From Candidatus Nitrosopumilus sp. (GTDB taxonomy: Archaea > Thermoproteota > Nitrososphaeria > Nitrososphaerales > Nitrosopumilaceae), in the NCBI GenBank assembly GCA_029862085.1, contig JAOTXZ010000011.1, forward strand, positions 1 through 37,075: 37,075 nucleotides of DNA, written 5' to 3'. The notes beneath the pieces are model-generated. The model was not told the DNA's origin. It saw only the letters and a program-made list of their open reading frames with translations, and ran no database searches. Positions 32,909 through 37,075 of the stretch are shown in pieces. Position 1 is the stretch's first letter, and every line of letters begins with the position of its first letter. Both the position numbers and the translations under genes were made by a program.

Positions 32909-34183
32909 ATGGCAAAAATTTTTGTCGAAGCCTACGGGTGCTCTGCTAGTTTTTCAGATTCAGAGATGATTTCCGGATTGATTTTAAATGGCGGACACAC
33001 CTTAGTTGATAATTCTTCAGAGTCTGACTTGAACATCGTAGTGACTTGCTCAGTTAAAGATGCGACTGCAAATAAAATGATTCATCGAATAAAATCCTTA
33101 AAAACCAAACCCCTCGTGGTCGCCGGTTGTCTTCCAAAAGCTGAAAAATCTACTGTGGAGAAATTCTCAGAGAATGCAAGTATGTTGGGACCCAATTCCC
33201 TTGGAAAAACCCTTCAAGTAATAGATTCTACCTTAAAGGGGACAAAGAAAATTGCATTGGAGAACTCTGACCTATCTAAAGTTGGACTTCCAAAGGTAAG
33301 ATTGAATCCCGTGGTAGGAATAGTAGAGATTGCAAGTGGTTGTATGAGCGAATGCACCTTTTGCCAGACAAAACTATCCAAAGGTGATTTGTCAAGTTAT
33401 AGAATTGGCGATATTGTAAGGCAAGTCCAAACTGAAATCAATGATGGATGTAAAGAAGTTTGGTTAACCTCAACGGACAATGGATGTTATGGATTTGATA
33501 TCAATACAGATTTACCTACTCTAATCGATACAGTTGCAGATATTCCCCATGAATTTAAGATTCGAGTAGGTATGATGAATCCCATGTACATGGCCCGAAT
33601 AAAGAATTCTTTGATAAAGTCATTTGAGAATGATAAAGTCTTCAAGTTTCTCCATATCCCCGTACAGAGTGGTAGTGATAAGGTGCTAAACGATATGAAA
33701 CGAGGGCATACTGTTGAGACATTCAGAGATATTGTAAAAAAAGCGCGAGAAGGATTTCCTAAATTTACAATTTCCACTGATATTATAGTTGGTTTTCCTT
33801 CTGAGACAAATGAGGACTTGGAGAGAACAAAAGAATTGTTAAAAGAAACAAGACCTGATGTAGTTAATCTTTCAAAGTATAGCGCAAGACCAGGTACAGA
33901 AGCTTCTGAATGGGAGCAAATAGATGCTTTAGAAGTAAAAAAGAGAAGTAAGGAAATTTTTGATGTTATAAATCAGATCGCCCTAAAGAATAATCAAAAA
34001 TGGATTGGTTGGAAAGGGAAGGTATTGTTTGATGAGAAAACAGACGAAGGAATCAAAGGAAGGAATTTTGCATACAAACCAATTCGTGTAGATGACAAAG
34101 TAAAGATGGGGCAGACTAAAAATGTGGAGATTATTGATGTTACCTTGCACAGCCTTGTTGGAAAAATAATTTCAAAATCCTAG
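32909..34183 (+). CDS. tRNA threonylcarbamoyladenosine methylthiotransferase (e-MtaB type)
   Basis: A 424-residue radical SAM methylthiotransferase of the archaeal/eukaryotic CDKAL1-like group, expected to make ms2t6A at tRNA position 37. The N-terminal UPF0004 domain has EAYGCSASFSDSE, VVTCSVKDAT and VVAGCLPKA, whose three Cys bind the auxiliary cluster. The radical SAM motif CMSECTFC is at about 145-152, followed by IPVQSGSDKVLNDMKRG and STDIIVGFPSET. A C-terminal TRAM domain covers about 355-424 (GWKGKVLFDEKT, VDVTLHSLVG-like end). The ATG at 32909 is 3 nt after fumC, so they form an operon, though with no evident functional link. Confidence 0.93.
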   Translation: MAKIFVEAYGCSASFSDSEMISGLILNGGHTLVDNSSESDLNIVVTCSVKDATANKMIHRIKSLKTKPLVVAGCLPKAEKSTVEKFSENASMLGPNSLGKTLQVIDSTLKGTKKIALENSDLSKVGLPKVRLNPVVGIVEIASGCMSECTFCQTKLSKGDLSSYRIGDIVRQVQTEINDGCKEVWLTSTDNGCYGFDINTDLPTLIDTVADIPHEFKIRVGMMNPMYMARIKNSLIKSFENDKVFKFLHIPVQSGSDKVLNDMKRGHTVETFRDIVKKAREGFPKFTISTDIIVGFPSETNEDLERTKELLKETRPDVVNLSKYSARPGTEASEWEQIDALEVKKRSKEIFDVINQIALKNNQKWIGWKGKVLFDEKTDEGIKGRNFAYKPIRVDDKVKMGQTKNVEIIDVTLHSLVGKIISKS

Positions 34184-34298
34184 TAGAGATTATCATGAAG
34201 AATGTAGATTTCATGCGTACAACTTAATTTTATTTCACAAAACCAGACACGATAATTTCTAAGAAATCATTAACTGTAATCAAAACTAATCCAGCTTT

Positions 34299-34357
34299 GG
34301 ACCAGAACGATCCCTTGATTATTTCTAGTGCGCTTATTCATTGTGTGAATCTGGTCC
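34299..34357. other. Inverted repeat GGACCAGA/TCTGGTCC in a convergent spacer
   Basis: A perfect 8-bp inverted repeat (34299-34306 and 34350-34357) encloses 43 nt, inside the 224-nt spacer between two convergent gene ends. The spacer 34184-34407 has no ORF of note. It could be a structured small RNA or a bidirectional 3' element; no known RNA family is recognisable. Confidence 0.3.
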
Positions 34358-34407
34358 GTTATTCTCATCCTTCCCAAAAAATAATTTCAAAATTAATTTA
34401 GAAAAAG

Positions 34408-35331
34408 CTAGACTCGAATAATTCCTTGTCTAACTAAATATTCAATCCCATATGCAAAATCTCCGTCTGTAATCGATCCATCAGACCACCAACAAGCATT
34501 ATTTTTTACCCATTGGGGAATTTCTTGAGAACCACCATAACCCTCAAAAGTTGCCGGAACTACAATAATGCCGTTATCAATAAGATATTGAATTCCTTCT
34601 ACAAAGGAGTCATCATCAATTTCATTTTCACACCAGAATGCTGCTACATTTTTCACCCAATTAGGAATAATTGTTCCTGGAGGATTTACAGTAATTGTAA
34701 AGGAGACAGGAGATGCAAAATGTCCTGCAGAGTCTTTTGCAGTACATTTTACTATAGTATCACCTATACCAAACAAGTAACCAGAATTGGGTTTACATAT
34801 AGGCTGAATTTTTTTATCAAAATCATCTTCTGCGGTAACATCAAAGGTAACTTTTGTAACTCCGTCACTGGTTTCTGCCTCAACTACAATGTCACTGGGT
34901 TGTAAAATTATTGGAGGTGTGACATCTATCGCTACAGATTCTCCCCCACTCAAAAACATTGGAATTTCAGCCTCAATTGAACCAAAGAACAATTGTATTG
35001 GATAACTACCACTTAGCTCAAAGAGATCTCCGCCCGCAAGAAAATTAAAACTAAAAGAACCATAAGGATTTGGTGCCGTCTGTCCAGAAGTTACCATATC
35101 CCCTTTGGGATTTGTAACATTATAGGCCAATGTGAAATTAGAATGAACATTAGTATCATAGTTTTTTATTTTACCATTAACAATTATCATCTCGCCGTAA
35201 TCATAGAAACTTTTGTTGGTATTAGCATCTATACTGGCAGGGGGTTCATCTTGTGCGTTTACAATTAAAGTAAATCCACTGACTAAAATCAGCAAAGGAA
35301 AGAAAATGAAAAGTTTAGTTTTACCACTCAA
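34408..35331 (-). CDS. Secreted HYR-domain protein with two IPxWVK repeats
   Basis: A 307-residue exported protein from TTG 35331. The signal peptide is KLFIFFPLLILVSGFTLIVNA. An Ig-like domain (about 30-130, YDYGEMIIVNGKIKNYD) is followed by a HYR domain at about 137-222 with DVTPPIILQPSDIVVEA, IGDTIVKCTAKDSAGH and two Cys that likely pair. The C-terminal 80 residues hold two copies of a helical module: IPNWVKNVAAFWCENEIDDD with GIQYLIDNGII, and IPQWVKNNACWWSDGSITDG with GIEYLVRQGII. HYR and Ig domains suggest surface adhesion; the module is a recurrent thaumarchaeal C-terminal element of unknown role. Confidence 0.85.
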   Translation of the reverse strand: MSGKTKLFIFFPLLILVSGFTLIVNAQDEPPASIDANTNKSFYDYGEMIIVNGKIKNYDTNVHSNFTLAYNVTNPKGDMVTSGQTAPNPYGSFSFNFLAGGDLFELSGSYPIQLFFGSIEAEIPMFLSGGESVAIDVTPPIILQPSDIVVEAETSDGVTKVTFDVTAEDDFDKKIQPICKPNSGYLFGIGDTIVKCTAKDSAGHFASPVSFTITVNPPGTIIPNWVKNVAAFWCENEIDDDSFVEGIQYLIDNGIIVVPATFEGYGGSQEIPQWVKNNACWWSDGSITDGDFAYGIEYLVRQGIIRV

Positions 35332-35386
35332 TTATAATAAAATAACTTTGGCAAAGTTAACCCTTTCTAATCGTCATTCTTAAAAT

Positions 35387-35731
35387 TTAACAATTATCTT
35401 TTGGTAAGGGCATTTTTTCCAGAATTTCAATTTGACAACCATCAGTCCAGCCGAGATGAGGATGTCCCTTAAGCAAATCTTCTGCTTCTGACATTTCATT
35501 AGCCTGTAGAATAGAATATCCTACAACTCCCTTTTGACTTTGTGAAACGCCAGATGGGTTGATCTCTTGTCCATTCCCAAGCGGATTTCCCATCTCAACT
35601 AGGTGTTCTCCACATTTTTCAGCCCATTTCATCCATTCTTCCATTCCTTTTTTCATTTCTTCAGAACTAGAATTTTGCATTTTCTCCATGGCCGAATCAG
35701 GAGCATAATAAAGAACAACAAATTGTTTCAT
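35387..35731 (-). CDS. YCII-related domain protein
   Basis: A 114-residue protein of the YCII/DGPF family. Landmarks: KQFVVLYYAPDSA at the start, EKCGEHLVEMGNPLGNG in the middle, VGYSILQANEMSEAEDLL and KGHPHLGWTDGCQIEILE near the end. The GHPH segment is in the position of the family's conserved His-Pro. The fold is a small ferredoxin-like dimer; activities are uncertain and many members are not enzymes. The start ATG at 35731 is clear. It is divergent from the FtsZ-like gene across a 233-nt spacer. Confidence 0.85.
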   Translation of the reverse strand: MKQFVVLYYAPDSAMEKMQNSSSEEMKKGMEEWMKWAEKCGEHLVEMGNPLGNGQEINPSGVSQSQKGVVGYSILQANEMSEAEDLLKGHPHLGWTDGCQIEILEKMPLPKDNC

Positions 35732-35932
35732 TTTTTTATCTCTGAATTAAGATAATTTGGCTAGTATTAAAATCAGAAAGTAACTAGAAGGTAAGTTGAC
35801 TAGACAATTCCTTATCTAGACAAAGAAGGAAAATAATTTCCAATTAGGATTAAGATTCGATGCCAAGTCAAAATTACGATATTTGAGTTAAATTTTTTAG
35901 ATCTGAAATTTGATTAAAAAAACGTAAGAAGG

Positions 35933-35946
35933 TTTTTTATCTAAAT
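35933..35946 (+). promoter_or_regulatory. TATA box for the FtsZ-like gene
   Basis: TTTTTTATCTAAAT is centred about 26 bp before the ATG at 35965. Upstream, CTAGACAA occurs twice in direct orientation (35800-35807 and 35816-35823), 16 bp apart. Confidence 0.4.
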
Positions 35947-35964
35947 GATGGAATAGGTCATAGA

Positions 35965-36915
35965 ATGAGTTTTCAAGTCAAGGAACCGATCTTAGTCGTA
36001 GGTTTAGGCGGTGCAGGCTCAAAACTAGCAGTTCAAGCTAAAGATATTGTAAATTCGGATTGTCTGATTATTAGCAACGATCAAAAAGATCTACAAGTAG
36101 AATGTCAAACTATCAAAGTCTCAACTGACTCTATTGTGAACCCTTCAGTTCAATTGATTCGAGGTTCAACTTACAAAGTTTCTGAAGATATCAAGTCAAG
36201 AATTTCAAAATATTCAACGGTAATCATAATGGCCAACCTCGCAGGAAAATCAGGCTCAGCCATTTCCCCTGTGGTATCTGAAATATGTAGAGAATCCAAT
36301 GTTGGGCTTATGTCCTTTGCCATTATGCCCTTCAAATATGAAAAAGATAGAATTTTCAACTCTGGTATATCTCTAAAAAGACTCAAAGCAGATTCAGATT
36401 GTACGATAGTTTTGGATAATGACTCACTTTTGGAGAGTAATCCTGATCTAAGCACATCAGCCTGTTATGAAATTGCCAATTCAGCCGTGATAAAAGTAGT
36501 AAACTCCCTTCATTCATCTGAAATTTCTACTGAAACAAATATCATAACATCTAGTAAAGAAGGACAAAATATTGAAGAAGCACTCCGGGATTCACTCAAG
36601 ATGCTTTATGGAACCACCTTTCCAAATTCCGTAAAGCGTTCAATTCTATATGTGGCAGGAGAAAACATTCCTGTGGGAGTATTAAATTCTATCACAAATA
36701 TGACTAGTGGGATATTAAATGAAAATAATTCCCAAGTTGGTTTGGAAACGTCTTCTTCAGAAGAATCAAAAATCGTAATGCTTTCTTCAATTCAGGGAAT
36801 GACAAAGTTTGAAAACTATGATCCATTAGGAATAATCCCACAAGAAGATACTCTTGATTGGTCAAATCCGGATTGTAGTATTGATTGCAAACTTGACTTG
36901 TATCAATTAGAGTGA
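35965..36915 (+). CDS. Divergent FtsZ/tubulin-like protein
   Basis: A 316-residue protein that follows the FtsZ architecture: the T1 loop VVGLGGAGSKLAVQA at the N-terminus, IISNDQKDL where FtsZ has its NTDxQAL, MPFKYEKDRIFNSGISLKRL where FtsZ has PFxFEGxxR, and TIVLDNDSLLE where FtsZ has IPNDRLL. The nucleotide signature GGGTGTG is replaced by NLAGKSGSA, and the T7 catalytic NxDxxD is not recognisable (TNIITSSKEGQNIEE instead). GTP hydrolysis is thus doubtful. Thaumarchaeota divide mainly by the Cdv/ESCRT system and carry such an FtsZ-like protein of unknown role. A normal C-terminal activation domain is present but shortened. Confidence 0.82.
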   Translation: MSFQVKEPILVVGLGGAGSKLAVQAKDIVNSDCLIISNDQKDLQVECQTIKVSTDSIVNPSVQLIRGSTYKVSEDIKSRISKYSTVIIMANLAGKSGSAISPVVSEICRESNVGLMSFAIMPFKYEKDRIFNSGISLKRLKADSDCTIVLDNDSLLESNPDLSTSACYEIANSAVIKVVNSLHSSEISTETNIITSSKEGQNIEEALRDSLKMLYGTTFPNSVKRSILYVAGENIPVGVLNSITNMTSGILNENNSQVGLETSSSEESKIVMLSSIQGMTKFENYDPLGIIPQEDTLDWSNPDCSIDCKLDLYQLE

Positions 36916-36944
36916 CAGAATACCAAAATTATTAAATTTAAAAA

Positions 36945-37075
36945 CTAATCTTTCTTTGGAGCTTCTTTCTTTGGAGCTTCTTTCTTTGGAGCTTCTTTCT
37001 TTGGAGCTTCTTTCTTTGGAGCTTCTTTCTTTGGAGCTTCTTTCTTTGGAGCTTCTTTCTTTGGAGCTTCTTTCT
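36945..37075 (-). CDS. C-terminal KEAPK repeat tail of a gene cut by the right edge
   Basis: Minus-strand reading frame ending in the stop TAG at 36945-36947, open to the window edge. Only the last 42-43 codons are visible, and almost all consist of a repeated Lys-Glu-Ala-Pro-Lys pentapeptide ending APKKD. Such basic, Pro-spaced tails are flexible and often bind nucleic acid or decorate ribosome- or chromatin-associated proteins, but nothing of the folded part is visible, so no function can be given. It converges on the FtsZ-like gene with a 29-nt spacer. Confidence 0.7.
   Translation of the reverse strand, partial: KEAPKKEAPKKEAPKKEAPKKEAPKKEAPKKEAPKKEAPKKD
36958..37075. repeat. Perfect 15-bp tandem repeat, about eight units
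   Basis: GGAGCTTCTTTCTTT repeats with no mismatch from 36958 to the end of the window and presumably beyond. It encodes the KEAPK tail on the minus strand. Perfect identity including wobble positions points to recent expansion. Confidence 0.95.

Noticed and set aside
36958-37075. CRISPR array
   Set aside because: The 15-bp repeats are perfect and contiguous with no spacers, and they encode a protein tail.

Overview
The window looks like a chromosomal segment of a marine-type ammonia-oxidizing archaeon (Thaumarchaeota/Nitrososphaerota, close to Nitrosopumilus or Nitrosarchaeum). The grounds are low GC, archaeal information genes (Rpo7, Spt4, L15e, NurA-HerA-Mre11-Rad50), a copper nitrite reductase of the AOA type with every copper ligand present, a PEFG-CTERM surface protein, CFI-box and IPxWVK surface modules, and the DUF5654 and DUF6659 families. 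The genus is inferred, not shown. I see no rRNA, tRNA, CRISPR array, insertion sequence or prophage; this is ordinary, densely packed chromosome.

Layout. 1-2.6 kb: truncated K+-independent H+-pyrophosphatase, a SprT-like zinc peptidase and a stand-alone receiver protein, all on minus. 2.8-4.4 kb: GTP-dependent dephospho-CoA kinase and an Mrp-type Fe-S carrier (minus operon). 4.5-6.2 kb: rpo7, spt4 and nadC on plus. 6.2-8.6 kb: TPR protein, nadA and nadX on minus, so the three enzymes of de novo NAD synthesis from aspartate lie together. 8.6-11 kb: surface or membrane proteins. 11.2-16.8 kb: a tight nurA-herA-mre11-rad50 operon for DNA end resection. 16.8-18.3 kb: an operon of a HEAT-repeat protein with paired His-Glu motifs and a secreted Kazal/dual-cupredoxin protein. 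18.5-19.4 kb: tiny zinc ribbon and a thioredoxin-like protein. 19.5-22 kb: two tiny membrane ORFs, a CFI-box membrane protein, L15e and a four-CBS protein. 22.2-25.7 kb: secreted PKD protein, DUF6659 protein and three membrane or surface proteins. 25.8-31.4 kb: SerA-type dehydrogenase, a large FG-GAP surface protein and NirK. 31.5-34.2 kb: class II fumarase and a tRNA methylthiotransferase. 34.4-37 kb: HYR/IPxWVK secreted protein, YCII protein, divergent FtsZ-like protein, and the C-terminal KEAPK repeat tail of a gene entering from the right.

Many starts fit leaderless transcription: a TATA-like box sits about 25-29 bp before the start codon. This was used to choose several starts, including shorter ones for the 9.3 kb, 26.7 kb and 29.9 kb genes.

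Best leads: the HEAT protein whose two His-Glu motifs match half of a deoxyhypusine-hydroxylase-like di-iron site; the Kazal plus dual-cupredoxin protein downstream of it; an FtsZ-like protein without recognisable G-box and catalytic T7 loop; Mre11 with Glu in place of a metal-binding Asn; tiny membrane ORFs coupled to a CFI-box gene; and unexplained hairpins in two gene-free spacers.
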